DNA of 64,000 nt from Pseudomaricurvus sp050633365 (GCA_050633365.1 JBOEGJ010000009.1:62001-126000); one strand, 5' to 3'. Shown: positions 1-8,894, numbered from the stretch's first letter. The notes: a model not told the origin generated them from the sequence alone. Numbers and translations: made by a program.

Positions 1-210
1 ATTGAAAACTTGATGCCCGAGAACCAGCTTGTGGTTAGCGAAGCGGATATTTCTGTTGAGCAGCTGGCCGATGTAAGTGCGGCATTTTGTTGTAATAGTC
101 TGCGGGGAATTTCCACCGTAGCGGCGATCGGTAATTTGGAATTGAGTGTTGACGATGATCTTCGTCGCTTGCGACAGAGCTTGGACTCGAAACAGAACAC
201 AATCCTATGA
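1..210 (+). CDS. pabC: 4-amino-4-deoxychorismate lyase, C-terminal part
   Basis: The frame is open from the left edge to the TGA at 208-210, so only the last 69 codons are present. The segment around FCCNSLRGISTV resembles the C-terminal part of PabC, the PLP-dependent fold-type IV lyase that splits aminodeoxychorismate into p-aminobenzoate and pyruvate for folate. The next gene is mltG, and pabC-mltG-tmk-holB is the usual order in gammaproteobacteria, which supports the call. The stop overlaps the mltG start (ATGA), so the two are probably translationally coupled. The catalytic lysine lies outside the window. pabB is also in this window, at 20663-22057. Confidence 0.8.
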   Translation: MENLMPENQLVVSEADISVEQLADVSAAFCCNSLRGISTVAAIGNLELSVDDDLRRLRQSLDSKQNTIL

Positions 211-1238
211 TGAAACTTTTTCGTTCTAAATTGTTACGAGTTATTTTGCTGCTGATTTTGTTGGTTGGCGGAACTGCCGCAGGCTATTTTTGGCGCTGGT
301 TAAATCTGCCGCTACAGATGACAGCCGCTGCACCTTCCTCGATTGAGTTGTCTTCGGGCGATTCTCTTCACCGCATCGGGCGACGCTACAAGGAGTCTCT
401 GGGTTTAACCTATCTGAAAGTTTGGGTTGGGTATGCACGTTTGGTGGGGTTAACACAGATAAAACGCGGCGAGTTTTTGTTGGATTCGTCGCTGACGCCA
501 ATCTCTCTTTTGCAGCTTCTTAATTCCGACGACGTGATTCAGAGCGAGCTGACTTGGGTTGAAGGTATTACGGTTAAGGACGCTCTTAGCTCTTTGAATG
601 CGTTGCCGAGTCAAACTGGCTTGCCGCCGATAACCGTAGACGATGTTCGTGGGCTGCTAAATATAGCTCAGGATAACCCCGAGGGTTGGTTGTTTCCCGA
701 TACTTACCGCCATACCAAAAGCACATCGGCGCAGGAGCTTCTTCTTCAGTCTCATCACAAGATGAAGACTGTGTTGGCGCAAGAGTGGAAAAATCGCGCC
801 GATGGTTTACCTTATGAGACCGCTTACGAGGCTCTCATCATGGCTTCGATCGTCGAAAAAGAAACCGGTGTTCCTCACGAGCGAGCGGCCATTGCTGGGG
901 TGTTTGTGCGTCGGCTAGAAAAAGGTATGCGACTACAAACCGATCCCACGGTGATTTATGGGTTAGGCGACGATTATAAAGGCGATATAAAACGCAAGCA
1001 TTTACGTCAAAAAACGCCCTACAATACTTACACTATCCATGGCTTACCGCCGACGCCTATCGCGCTGCCGGGTTTCGACGCCATCCATGCAGCTTTACAT
1101 CCAGCGGCTGGCGACAGTTTGTATTTCGTCGCAAAAGGTGATGGTAGTCATCAGTTTTCCGCCACCTTGGCCGAGCATGTCTCAGCGGTTAAGCGTTTTC
1201 AGTTGAATCGACGTGAAAACTATCGCTCGAGCCAATAG
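207..1238 (+). CDS. mltG: Endolytic murein transglycosylase MltG
   Basis: MltG is an inner-membrane enzyme that cuts nascent glycan strands and limits peptidoglycan chain length. The 343-residue protein has an N-terminal signal anchor (about residues 8-27), a LysM-like segment (about 45-95) and the YceG catalytic domain. The motif ASIVEKETG places the catalytic glutamate at residue 217, matching Glu218 of the E. coli enzyme. The motifs EGWLFPDTY and LQTDPTVIYG are also present. The length matches the family. The ATG overlaps the pabC stop by four bases, and tmk follows after 31 bases, so these genes form one operon. Confidence 0.96.
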   Translation: MMKLFRSKLLRVILLLILLVGGTAAGYFWRWLNLPLQMTAAAPSSIELSSGDSLHRIGRRYKESLGLTYLKVWVGYARLVGLTQIKRGEFLLDSSLTPISLLQLLNSDDVIQSELTWVEGITVKDALSSLNALPSQTGLPPITVDDVRGLLNIAQDNPEGWLFPDTYRHTKSTSAQELLLQSHHKMKTVLAQEWKNRADGLPYETAYEALIMASIVEKETGVPHERAAIAGVFVRRLEKGMRLQTDPTVIYGLGDDYKGDIKRKHLRQKTPYNTYTIHGLPPTPIALPGFDAIHAALHPAAGDSLYFVAKGDGSHQFSATLAEHVSAVKRFQLNRRENYRSSQ

Positions 1239-1269
1239 TTTTTTGATTGATTCCAATTAGGAGTTTTTT

Positions 1270-1899
1270 TTGTCTCAGATCCCCGGGAAATTTATCACGC
1301 TAGAGGGCACCGAAGGCGTAGGGAAAACCACCAATCTTGAGTTTATGAAAGAGTGGCTAACCGAGGCGGGTATCACGTTCACCGTTTCGCGCGAGCCGGG
1401 TGGAACCCCGTTGGCTGAAGAGCTTCGCGAAATGCTGCTGCAAAAGCGCGCAGAGCCGGTAGATGCGACAGCGGAGTTGTTGATGATCTTTGCGGCAAGG
1501 GCGCAGCATCTTAACCAAGTTATTCGCCCCGCATTGGCGCGAGGCGAGTGGGTCTTGTGCGATCGTTTTACGGACGCAACTTATGCTTATCAGGGGGCTG
1601 GCCGAGGTTTGTCTACCGAGGTTATTGAATCCTTGGAATCATTGGTACAAAAAGAGTTGCGACCCGATCTAACAGTAGTTCTCGATATCGATGTGGAAAC
1701 CGGCTTGCAACGAGCGGGGCAACGAGCTGAATTAGATCGATTCGAATCTGAAGCGGTTGAGTTTTTCCATCGAGTTCGGGCTGGGTACCAAGCCCGAGTT
1801 GCTGCGGCGCCGCAGCGTTATCGCGTTGTCAACGCGGGCCAGACTCTGCCAGAGGTTCAGCGCGATATCGCAGTGGTCTTGTCTGAGCTAACGGCTTAA
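1270..1899 (+). CDS. tmk: Thymidylate kinase
   Basis: The enzyme phosphorylates dTMP to dTDP in the cytoplasm. The 209-residue protein has the P-loop GTEGVGKTT near residues 13-21, the REPGGTPLAEELR motif that contacts dTMP, and the DRFTDATYAYQGAGRG segment. The start is TTG at 1270, preceded by a TAGGAG ribosome binding site at 1258-1263; the next in-frame ATG would remove the P-loop. The gene sits between mltG and holB as in many gammaproteobacteria. Its stop is one base from the stop of the convergent rluA gene, leaving no room for a terminator. Confidence 0.96.
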   Translation: MSQIPGKFITLEGTEGVGKTTNLEFMKEWLTEAGITFTVSREPGGTPLAEELREMLLQKRAEPVDATAELLMIFAARAQHLNQVIRPALARGEWVLCDRFTDATYAYQGAGRGLSTEVIESLESLVQKELRPDLTVVLDIDVETGLQRAGQRAELDRFESEAVEFFHRVRAGYQARVAAAPQRYRVVNAGQTLPEVQRDIAVVLSELTA

Positions 1900-1900
1900 G

Positions 1901-2530
1901 TTAAAAGTCAGGGGGGCTGTGAATGGTGATTTTCTCGGACGTGAACGGGTGGATAAACTCAAGTTGCATGGCGTGCAGCAGTAATCGACTGGCGGCTTTT
2001 TGTGATTGCTCGCTTCCGTAAAATTCGTCGCCGAGAATAGGGTGGCCAAGGCTGAGCATGTGAACTCTGAGCTGATGGGAGCGTCCAGTCACCGGAGTCA
2101 ACTCGAGGCGCGTAGATTTTTTTGTGTGATCCTCAGAAATCGTTCGGTACTGGGTTTTAGCGTGCTTGCCAGTTTCATGACACACTTTTTGCTTTGGTCT
2201 ATTGGGCCAGTCACAAATCAGCGGTAGCTCAATTTCACCTTGTGGAGCCTCTAAGATACCATCGACTACTGCGACATAGTGTTTGTCGATTTGACGATCT
2301 TCAAACAGCTTACTAAAGGCTCGCAGGCTCTCTATGTTTTGCGCAATCAATAGAATACCCGACGTGGCCATGTCTAAGCGATGAATGATACGGCTGTTGG
2401 GTCGCAGTGCTTGAACTCTGCTGATGACACAGTCCTGATTGTCGAGTCCGCGGCCGGGAACACTCAATAGGCCTGCGGGCTTGTTAACGGCGATAAAGTG
2501 CTCATCTTCGAATAGAAACTCGATAGTCAT
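1901..2530 (-). CDS. rluA: Pseudouridine synthase RluA (23S rRNA/tRNA)
   Basis: The 209-residue protein closely resembles E. coli RluA, which makes pseudouridine at 23S rRNA U746 and at U32 of some tRNAs. It has the catalytic signature HRLDMATSG (Asp as nucleophile), the RluA-type segment LICDWPNRPKQKVC, and the C-terminal motif TGRSHQLRVHM. There is no S4 domain, as expected for RluA and unlike RluC. It lies on the opposite strand between tmk and holB, breaking an operon that is otherwise continuous in relatives. RluC and RluE are encoded further along the window. Confidence 0.93.
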   Translation of the reverse strand: MTIEFLFEDEHFIAVNKPAGLLSVPGRGLDNQDCVISRVQALRPNSRIIHRLDMATSGILLIAQNIESLRAFSKLFEDRQIDKHYVAVVDGILEAPQGEIELPLICDWPNRPKQKVCHETGKHAKTQYRTISEDHTKKSTRLELTPVTGRSHQLRVHMLSLGHPILGDEFYGSEQSQKAASRLLLHAMQLEFIHPFTSEKITIHSPPDF

Positions 2531-2766
2531 GTTAATTGGTGTTCAAGAGAAATTGAGGCGCATTGTCGCAAATTTGAGTTTCTTTGAGTAGATACGGAAA
2601 GGTAGATAACTTGAAGGCAGGGTATGGAAGCTCGGGATATTAACACGGGATATTGAGGGGCGATAAAGCTCTTTTGTTCCTACCTTGTTGTTGGTCGGGT
2701 TCGAGCGTGGCGCAGCAGCTCGCTTGTTGGTAAGCTTGCCACCTAATTCACACAGGGCGTTTCAGT

Positions 2767-3861
2767 TTGACATCAGTAGATACCAGCAATGGCCGCGAGG
2801 CGCTTTCGTTACCTTACGCATGGCAAGAAACTCAGTGGCAGCGCCTTATCGGCATGAATGCGGACCAAAAGTTACCTCATGCATTGTTGTTGACAGGCCA
2901 CAAAGGAATTGGGAAGCGTCACTTCGCAGAGGCGATGGCGAGCTTTCTGCTGTGCCTGTCTCCAGTCAACAAAGTCCCCTGTGGTCGCTGCAAAGGTTGC
3001 GAGCTGAGCTTGGCTCATACCCACCCCGATTTTTTCCTGTTAGAACCCGAAGAGCCGAGCAGGGTGATTAAAATTGATCAGGTGCGCCGTCTAACCGAGT
3101 TTGTCTCTAAGACTTCTCAGCAGGGGGGGCGTAAGGTGGCGTTGATCAATCCCGTTGAAACGCTCAACATCAATGCGGCCAATGCGCTATTGAAGAGCTT
3201 AGAGGAGCCTTCAGGAGACACGGTTTTATTGCTTGTATCCCAAGCGCCAACTCAAATTATGGCGACCATACGCAGTCGTTGTCAGCAGATGGAATTTGCG
3301 TTGCCGTCGCGTGCGCAAAGTTTGGCTTGGCTGACTCCACTGGCGGTAGGGCAAGATCCGAATTATCTGTTGGATTGTGTCGGTGGCGCGCCCTTGTCGG
3401 CACTGCAGTTACTTGACGATGATTTGCTCGAGCAGAGGCAAGCGGTGACCGATGGTTTGTTGGGCTTGGCTCAGAACCGAACGTCGGCATTGGATTTGGC
3501 GGCTCAGCTGCATCGCGGGGAGCTGTTGCCGGTGATCGAGGCGATGATGAATTTCCTACAAGTCGGCGTTAGGGTTGGGGCAGTTGCAGTGGAGTCGTCA
3601 CCCCATATGTCGGCAAACCATACACCGGCAAGTCATACACCGGCGGAGCAGGAGTTGCACGAGGTGTTGGCCAGCGTTCCGTCAACTATAATGTTTAGAT
3701 TCTGGGACAAGTTGGTCGTGGTGAAACGGCAATTGCTCGGCGCTTCAAATCCCAATAAGCAATTGTTATTGGAAGAGGTGTTAATGGATTGGCAGGCGCT
3801 GGCCAAGCAGTCGCGAAAGCTGACCCAAAGTAGACAGCAGATGATGAATGGATTACTTTGA
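2767..3861 (+). CDS. holB: DNA polymerase III subunit delta'
   Basis: HolB is the clamp-loader delta' subunit. The 364-residue protein starts with the family pattern YAWQETQWQRL and LPHALLLTGHKGIGKRHF (a degenerate P-loop). It then has the zinc-binding cysteine cluster PCGRCKGC and the segment INAANALLKSLEEP, followed by the C-terminal collar domain. The chosen start is TTG at 2767, because the YAWQ segment must be included and no ATG lies upstream of it; the ribosome binding site (AGGGCG) is weak. pilZ and tatD follow, as in Pseudomonas. The divergent rluA gene leaves about 236 bases for a promoter. Confidence 0.93.
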   Translation: MTSVDTSNGREALSLPYAWQETQWQRLIGMNADQKLPHALLLTGHKGIGKRHFAEAMASFLLCLSPVNKVPCGRCKGCELSLAHTHPDFFLLEPEEPSRVIKIDQVRRLTEFVSKTSQQGGRKVALINPVETLNINAANALLKSLEEPSGDTVLLLVSQAPTQIMATIRSRCQQMEFALPSRAQSLAWLTPLAVGQDPNYLLDCVGGAPLSALQLLDDDLLEQRQAVTDGLLGLAQNRTSALDLAAQLHRGELLPVIEAMMNFLQVGVRVGAVAVESSPHMSANHTPASHTPAEQELHEVLASVPSTIMFRFWDKLVVVKRQLLGASNPNKQLLLEEVLMDWQALAKQSRKLTQSRQQMMNGLL

Positions 3862-3900
3862 TTGTTCAGAGTTAACTAGAACCGAATTAGAGAGTGTGCG

Positions 3901-4254
3901 ATGCAAGGATTAGGAGGCGGTGCCCGCAACGGGATCTTATCGCTAACCATTAAAGACAAGGCAGTGCTTTACGCGGCTTACATGCCATTTGTTCAAAATG
4001 GCGGCTTGTTTATCCCCACTAACAAAAGCTACAGTTTGGGTGATGAAGTTTTTATGCTGCTCAACCTTATGGAAGAGCCCGAAAAAATTCCAGTGGCCGG
4101 CAAAGTGGTGTGGGTCACCCCCAAGGGCGCGCAGGGCAATCGCGCCGCTGGCGTCGGTGTGCAGTTTAGCGATCAGGACGATACTGCGGCCAACAAAATT
4201 GAAACCTATCTGGCCGGTTCGCTTGAGTCAGACAGGCCAACTCACACGATGTAG
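3901..4254 (+). CDS. pilZ: PilZ domain protein, type IV pilus biogenesis
   Basis: The 117-residue protein matches Pseudomonas PilZ nearly end to end, including RNGILSLTIKDKAVLYAAYMPF, PVAGKVVWVTP and GNRAAGVGVQF, and even the C-terminal PTHTM. PilZ is needed for type IV pilus assembly and acts with PilB and FimX. In this family the N-terminal RxxxR c-di-GMP motif is missing, and I do not see it here either, so direct c-di-GMP binding is unlikely. The gene follows holB after 39 bases and ends at a clear terminator. Confidence 0.93.
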   Translation: MQGLGGGARNGILSLTIKDKAVLYAAYMPFVQNGGLFIPTNKSYSLGDEVFMLLNLMEEPEKIPVAGKVVWVTPKGAQGNRAAGVGVQFSDQDDTAANKIETYLAGSLESDRPTHTM

Positions 4255-4308
4255 CAATTGCGCCTTCACCGGGCGCCCAGAACTGGGTAAAATCTTACTC
4301 TCTATTCT

Positions 4309-4332
4309 AAAGGCCAGTTTACTGGCCTTTTT
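4309..4332 (+). terminator. Rho-independent terminator after pilZ
   Basis: A perfect 9-bp stem (AAAGGCCAG, loop TTTA, CTGGCCTTT) is followed by further T residues. It lies 55 bases after the pilZ stop and ends before the tatD ribosome binding site, so tatD probably has its own promoter or depends on readthrough. Confidence 0.85.
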
Positions 4333-4366
4333 CATGGCCGTAATTTGAGCTGCAAAGAGGTTGTAT

Positions 4367-5140
4367 ATGTTGGTTGATTCCCATTGTCATTTGGATCGAT
4401 TGAAACTGGATAAGTACGATGGTGATTTGACCAAGGCGCTACAGGCAGCCAGAGATGCTGATGTCGGCAAAATGCTGTGTGTTGGGATCAGCCTCGAAAA
4501 TCGTGAGGCGGTTACCGGTTTGGCGGAGAAGTTTGATGACGTGGTTGCGTCCGTGGGGGTACACCCTCTGGACGTTGAAAGCGGTCTCGCCACCGAGGCT
4601 CAGTTGATCGAGTGGGGCAAGCACGAAAAAGTGGTGGCTCTAGGGGAGAGTGGGCTCGATTACTATTACAGCGACGAGAGCAAAGATGTGCAGCAAGAGA
4701 GCTTTGCCGTTCATTTGCGCGCTGCGGCAGAGGCCAAACTACCAGTTATTGTCCACACTCGCGATGCCCGTCAGGATACCTTGGATTTGATTGCCGAGCA
4801 TGGATGCCAAGAGTCGGCTGGGGTACTGCATTGTTTTACCGAAAGCTGGGAGATGGCCAAAGCGGCAATGGATATGAATTATTATGTATCTATTTCCGGC
4901 ATTGTCACCTTCAAGAATGCCGATGCTCTGCGCGACGTTGCCCGAAAAATGCCGCTGGATCGTCTGCTGGTCGAAACCGATTCACCCTATTTAGCACCGG
5001 TGCCGTTTCGCGGGAAATCGAATGAGCCTGCCTTCGTCCGCGAGGTGGCAAAGTTTGTCGCCGATTTAAAGGGGATCAGCTACGACAAGCTGTGTGAAAT
5101 TACCGGCGATAACTTTCACCGGCTCTTTTCAAAGGCATAG
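4367..5140 (+). CDS. tatD: TatD-family metal-dependent hydrolase
   Basis: The 257-residue TIM-barrel hydrolase begins with the metal-binding motif VDSHCHLD. It also has ALGESGLDYYY, IVHTRDA, GVLHCFTES and VETDSPYLAP, which supply the remaining metal ligands of the TatD deoxyribonuclease family. Relatives act as 3'-5' exonucleases or D-aminoacyl-tRNA deacylases; the sequence does not say which. I chose the ATG at 4367, six bases after AGAGG, over a TTG at 4361. The holB-pilZ-tatD order is that of Pseudomonas. Confidence 0.9.
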   Translation: MLVDSHCHLDRLKLDKYDGDLTKALQAARDADVGKMLCVGISLENREAVTGLAEKFDDVVASVGVHPLDVESGLATEAQLIEWGKHEKVVALGESGLDYYYSDESKDVQQESFAVHLRAAAEAKLPVIVHTRDARQDTLDLIAEHGCQESAGVLHCFTESWEMAKAAMDMNYYVSISGIVTFKNADALRDVARKMPLDRLLVETDSPYLAPVPFRGKSNEPAFVREVAKFVADLKGISYDKLCEITGDNFHRLFSKA

Positions 5141-5177
5141 CTTCTCGCTAAACCTGGGCTTGCGTTTCCCTATGGCT

Positions 5178-6236
5178 TCACGCTTCAAGCCTATCGCTGT
5201 CGCGCCAGAGGGATTGAGCCAGTTCCGGGACCGATATTGGGCTGGGGTCAATCAGCCAGTTGGCAATAGCCTTGGCCACATTCGGGTAGCGGTAACCGTT
5301 GATATTGTCGGCTTGAAGCCAGTGATTGAGCTTGTTTGGACTCAGGCTTTCCATTCTAGATCCCAGTTTTAGCGCTTCCAGTGCCAACGCATTGGAAAGC
5401 TGCTCCATTTGCCCGTGCAAGGGTTTCACTAGGATGGGTTTCCCCAGCTGAATGGCTTCGCTCGCCAGTTCGAACCCGGCATTGCAGATAACTCCACGGC
5501 ACTGGCGTAAGTCTCGTTTGAATCCCATTACGCTCAACGGCTCCAGACGGATATTTCCCTGCTGACTTGGCTCTGTAAAATCCCCATAGTAAACAAAGTG
5601 CATCTGCGGAAATTGCTGCAGTAGGGTAAGCACTTGGGTAGAGTCTTCGAAGCCGAGATAAACAAGAATCTCCTCGGGCTTCTGGCTCAATCCATTGTCC
5701 TTATCGGCGTCCGGAAGCGGAGTTTCTAAGTGCACAATGGGGGGCAGGATCGGCTGGTCAAAGTGGTGCCAATGTAGCCCAAGCTGCTGAGAGCCTGGCG
5801 CAAACAACTTGATAATGGTTCGAGACAGCCAGGAATCGCCTTCGATGGGGATCTTGTGCTGAAAGGCGTATTGATGGCCTAGACAGATACATTCGATATT
5901 CTGGCGCTTTGCCGCCCACGCGGTAATGGGCTCAAAGTCGCAGATAACACGGTCATAGCCTGATAGATCCAGACTTTGAATGTCTCGCCACAATTGCCAT
6001 AGGTGATTTTGCCGCGCGGTCTTCCACAGCTTTACCTGTCCCTGCTCGGCAACGAAACTCAAACCTTGAGCGCTGCGCCATTGTCCGAACTCTTCCATAT
6101 CGAAATAGGCTTCACGAGCTCTCCCGCTGAAGAAGTAATCAACTTCAGCGCCCGCGGCTTTGAGTTCGGCATTCATTGCTCGGGCGCGGCTGATATGGCC
6201 ATTTCCGGTACCTTGAACGCCGTAAAAGATCTTCAT
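5178..6236 (-). CDS. MJ1255/VC2487-type glycosyltransferase
   Basis: The 352-residue protein begins MKIFYGVQGTGNGHISRA, the N-terminal nucleotide-sugar loop typical of the TIGR00661 (MJ1255/VC2487) group of GT-B glycosyltransferases. A second typical segment is GVICNAGFELASEAIQLGKP (UDP-sugar binding region, about residues 240-260). The acceptor is unknown. The start at 6236 is set by this N-terminus; the frame stays open upstream but that part overlaps the PAP2 gene and is not protein-like. It lies 29 bases downstream of the PAP2 phosphatase on the same strand, which suggests a lipid-linked sugar substrate (inference). Confidence 0.82.
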   Translation of the reverse strand: MKIFYGVQGTGNGHISRARAMNAELKAAGAEVDYFFSGRAREAYFDMEEFGQWRSAQGLSFVAEQGQVKLWKTARQNHLWQLWRDIQSLDLSGYDRVICDFEPITAWAAKRQNIECICLGHQYAFQHKIPIEGDSWLSRTIIKLFAPGSQQLGLHWHHFDQPILPPIVHLETPLPDADKDNGLSQKPEEILVYLGFEDSTQVLTLLQQFPQMHFVYYGDFTEPSQQGNIRLEPLSVMGFKRDLRQCRGVICNAGFELASEAIQLGKPILVKPLHGQMEQLSNALALEALKLGSRMESLSPNKLNHWLQADNINGYRYPNVAKAIANWLIDPSPISVPELAQSLWRDSDRLEA

Positions 6237-6265
6237 GGTTAAATACTCTGTAAAAAGGACAGGGG

Positions 6266-6778
6266 TTAGAAGATGGCGAGGGCGAAAAGGGCAAAGCAAT
6301 GGCCAAGAGATGCGCCCGCTAAGGTATCGGTGGGGAAATGTACCCCCAAAAACACCCGCGAGACTCCCACCAATGACGCCCAGGTGTAAATTGCCCAACT
6401 CAACTCCGGCAGCCAGTGCCCAACTAAGGTGGCCATCAGGAATGCCGCAGAAGTGTGCCCGGAGGGGAAGCTGAATTTGTCGCTGGGCTGAATTACACTG
6501 CGAAATCCGGGGATCGCTTGGGGTGGACGGTTGCGGCGAAAGTGACTCTTCAGGAAAAAGTAGCAGATTCGTTCGCCCGCTAAGGCGCTGCAGAGCACGC
6601 TCGCCATAAACCATTGCTGGTTGGCGAGAAGGGCTAGCGCTGCGATAACGTAGAGATGCCCATCGGCAGTCTTGGATATCCAGCGACTCATCACGGTAAA
6701 AAGGGACAGGTGTTTACGTCTCAAACACCAGTCGAATGTTAGTAAATCGTAACTGTGAAGATTTTGTAGTAGCTTCAT
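6266..6778 (-). CDS. PAP2-family membrane phosphatase
   Basis: The 170-residue integral membrane protein has all three PAP2 signatures in order: KSHFRRNRP, FPSGHTSAAF and SRVFLGVHFPTD. These include the two catalytic histidines. Members remove phosphate from lipids such as phosphatidate, phosphatidylglycerol phosphate or undecaprenyl pyrophosphate; the exact substrate is not visible. The start at 6778 is preceded by GGAGG at a good distance; an in-frame ATG 18 bases upstream would overlap that site. The glycosyltransferase gene follows directly, and the pair may act on the same lipid carrier. Confidence 0.9.
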   Translation of the reverse strand: MKLLQNLHSYDLLTFDWCLRRKHLSLFTVMSRWISKTADGHLYVIAALALLANQQWFMASVLCSALAGERICYFFLKSHFRRNRPPQAIPGFRSVIQPSDKFSFPSGHTSAAFLMATLVGHWLPELSWAIYTWASLVGVSRVFLGVHFPTDTLAGASLGHCFALFALAIF

Positions 6779-6974
6779 CGATTTTCCTCCAAGCATTCGT
6801 TTCTTGGTTGCGTATTTTGGTCGTCATTCATCTCGTTAAAAAGGTTAGGGCGAGCAGATGACAGTTTTGTGAGCCATTAATGACCGTTTTATGTCAGTTG
6901 GGCATTTGTTGTTATGGGTCAGCGGAAGACTTTGTTAACATGATCGCTTTTGACGAATGGCTTCTGGGGGACAG

Positions 6975-7598
6975 ATGCAAGAACAACTAAAGGTGATGCT
7001 GGAGCTGCAAGACAGCATGAACACTAAGGTCAACGAAGATTGGCGCAATCAGGGTTTTGAGTGGTATCGCGCTATTTGGATTGAGTGCGGGGAGTTGATG
7101 GATCACTACGGCTGGAAGTGGTGGAAGAAGCAGACGCCTGACGTTGAGCAGGTGGAGCTTGAGCTGATCGATATCTGGCATTTTGGTTTGAGCATTTTGT
7201 TGCTGTCAGGCGCATCTACCGACTCGATCGCCGAAACCATCAAAAAAGAGCTGGTACTGAAAACCGATCAGCCTGATTTTAAGCTCGACCTCGAACGCTT
7301 TGCGGCGGATGTCTTGACCCGAAGGGGATTCTCTGTCGAGGAATTTGGTCGTCTCATGGCGGGCATCGGTATGGATTTTGATCGTCTGTATGTTGGTTAT
7401 GTTGGCAAGAATGTACTTAATTTCTTTCGCCAAGATCACGGTTATAAAGACGGTAGTTACGTAAAAGTTTGGTCCGGCAAGGAAGATAATGAGCACCTTG
7501 TTGAGGCAGTGCGTGAATTGGATACAGCGGTCGCGAGTTTTAAAGACGACTTGTATCAGGCGCTAACTCAGCGCTATAGGGCTTTTGCCCAAACATAA
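6975..7598 (+). CDS. Dimeric all-alpha dUTP diphosphatase
   Basis: The 207-residue protein belongs to the dUTPase_2 (PF08761) group of the all-alpha NTP pyrophosphohydrolases. The metal-binding signature is visible as WIECGELMDHYGWKWWKK followed by LELIDIWHF (ExxE...ExxD pattern). It hydrolyses dUTP to dUMP and pyrophosphate, keeping uracil out of DNA and supplying dTMP synthesis. The group is not related to the trimeric Dut of E. coli. The ATG at 6975 follows GGGGG at four bases and is preferred to the ATG at 6957. The gene stands alone. Confidence 0.85.
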   Translation: MQEQLKVMLELQDSMNTKVNEDWRNQGFEWYRAIWIECGELMDHYGWKWWKKQTPDVEQVELELIDIWHFGLSILLLSGASTDSIAETIKKELVLKTDQPDFKLDLERFAADVLTRRGFSVEEFGRLMAGIGMDFDRLYVGYVGKNVLNFFRQDHGYKDGSYVKVWSGKEDNEHLVEAVRELDTAVASFKDDLYQALTQRYRAFAQT

Positions 7599-7891
7599 TA
7601 ATTGAGCGGCCCGGGACAAAATGGTGCAAGCGAGCGCACTGCACGTGAGTGGCACGCACCGAGATGGTGATTTGTTTGGGCTGCTTAGTGTTACCGCCAT
7701 TGTCATGGATTCTTTAAAATCGTCAGTTGGGGTAATTCATAGTCTTTAGTCGAAATTGTACGGTTTTGGATGCATTTTTCTGCTAAATCCCTATAATTGC
7801 CCACCGCCTGAGGGGCGTTTCTATTGGTAATCGAGCCAATTGATTAGAGCGTACCCTTACAACTTTTCTAGAGCGTAAACGGAGATTTATC
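7599..7891 (+). promoter_or_regulatory. mdh upstream region with a -10 element
   Basis: This 293-base stretch between the dUTPase gene and mdh has no open reading frame that looks real. A perfect TATAAT lies at 7792-7797, which would start transcription near 7804 and give an mdh leader of about 88 nucleotides. I find no good -35 hexamer at 16-18 bases spacing, so the promoter may need an activator. Confidence 0.4.
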
Positions 7892-8872
7892 GTGAAAGCA
7901 CCCGTACGTGTTGCCGTAACCGGCGCAGCCGGCCAAATCAGCTACTCCTTGTTGTTCCGCATCGCCGCTGGCGAAATGCTGGGCAAAGATCAGCCTGTAA
8001 TTCTGCAAATGCTTGAAATCACTCCAGCGTTGAATGCCCTTAAAGGCGTTGCAATGGAATTGGATGACTGCGCATTTCCACTGTTGGCGGGCATGGTATG
8101 CACCGACGATCCAAATGTAGCCTTTAAAGACGCTGATTTCGCGTTGTTGGTTGGCGCTCGTCCTCGTGGTCCAGGTATGGAGCGTAAAGATCTTCTTGCA
8201 GCTAACGCAGCGATCTTCTCTGTGCAAGGTAAAGCAATCAACGATCACGCTTCTCGCGACATCAAAGTATTGGTTGTTGGTAACCCAGCAAACACCAATG
8301 CCCTGATTGCACAGCGCAATGCGCCAGATATCGATCCGCGTCAATTCACCGCCATGATGCGTTTGGATCACAACCGCGCCATGAGCCAGTTGGCCGCTAA
8401 AGCTGGCAAAACCATCAATGACGTAAATAAAGTCATCATTTGGGGTAACCACTCGGCGACTCAGTACCCAGACATCCACAACACCACCGTTGATGGTGCC
8501 GATGCGATGGGCTTGATCGATCAAGCTTGGTACGAAAATGACTTCATTCCTACCGTTCAACAGCGCGGTGCAGCGATCATTGAAGCTCGTGGTGCATCTT
8601 CTGCAGCTTCTGCAGCCAATGCAGCGATCTTCCACATGCGCGATTGGGCTTTGGGTACTCCAGAAGGTGACTACGTTACTATGGGCGTATACTCAGACGG
8701 TTCTTACGGTATCGAAGCCGGTTTAATCTACGGTTACCCTTGTACTTGTAAGGATGGCGACTGGACCATCGTTCAAGGCATCGAGGTTAATGATTTCTCT
8801 CGCGAGAAAATGACCGCGACCGAAACTGAGCTTAGAGAAGAGCGTGACGCAGTAGCAGACTTGCTGCCGTAA
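7892..8872 (+). CDS. mdh: Malate dehydrogenase
   Basis: The 326-residue protein is of the cytosolic/plant-like MDH type found in Pseudomonas relatives and beta-proteobacteria, not the E. coli type. It oxidises malate to oxaloacetate with NAD in the TCA cycle. The nucleotide-binding loop GAAGQISYSLLFRIA, the substrate-binding RPRGPGMERKDLL, the LDHNRA segment and the catalytic histidine in WGNHSATQYPD are all present. The GTG start at 7892 follows ACGGAG. The gene is monocistronic and ends in a strong terminator. The codon pattern looks like that of a highly expressed gene. Confidence 0.96.
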   Translation: MKAPVRVAVTGAAGQISYSLLFRIAAGEMLGKDQPVILQMLEITPALNALKGVAMELDDCAFPLLAGMVCTDDPNVAFKDADFALLVGARPRGPGMERKDLLAANAAIFSVQGKAINDHASRDIKVLVVGNPANTNALIAQRNAPDIDPRQFTAMMRLDHNRAMSQLAAKAGKTINDVNKVIIWGNHSATQYPDIHNTTVDGADAMGLIDQAWYENDFIPTVQQRGAAIIEARGASSAASAANAAIFHMRDWALGTPEGDYVTMGVYSDGSYGIEAGLIYGYPCTCKDGDWTIVQGIEVNDFSREKMTATETELREERDAVADLLP

Positions 8873-8894
8873 TCGTACTCGAGCTTAAGTTCTG

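Noticed and set aside
2685..3071. A 128-codon frame overlapping the start of holB.
   Set aside because: It overlaps the conserved P-loop region of holB in another frame and has no recognisable features.
6237..6614. A 126-residue N-terminal extension of the glycosyltransferase frame.
   Set aside because: It overlaps the PAP2 gene in another frame and is not protein-like; the family N-terminus begins at 6236.
7868..8635. A 255-codon open frame opposite mdh.
   Set aside because: Shadow of a highly expressed gene with biased codon use; no family resemblance and no ribosome site.
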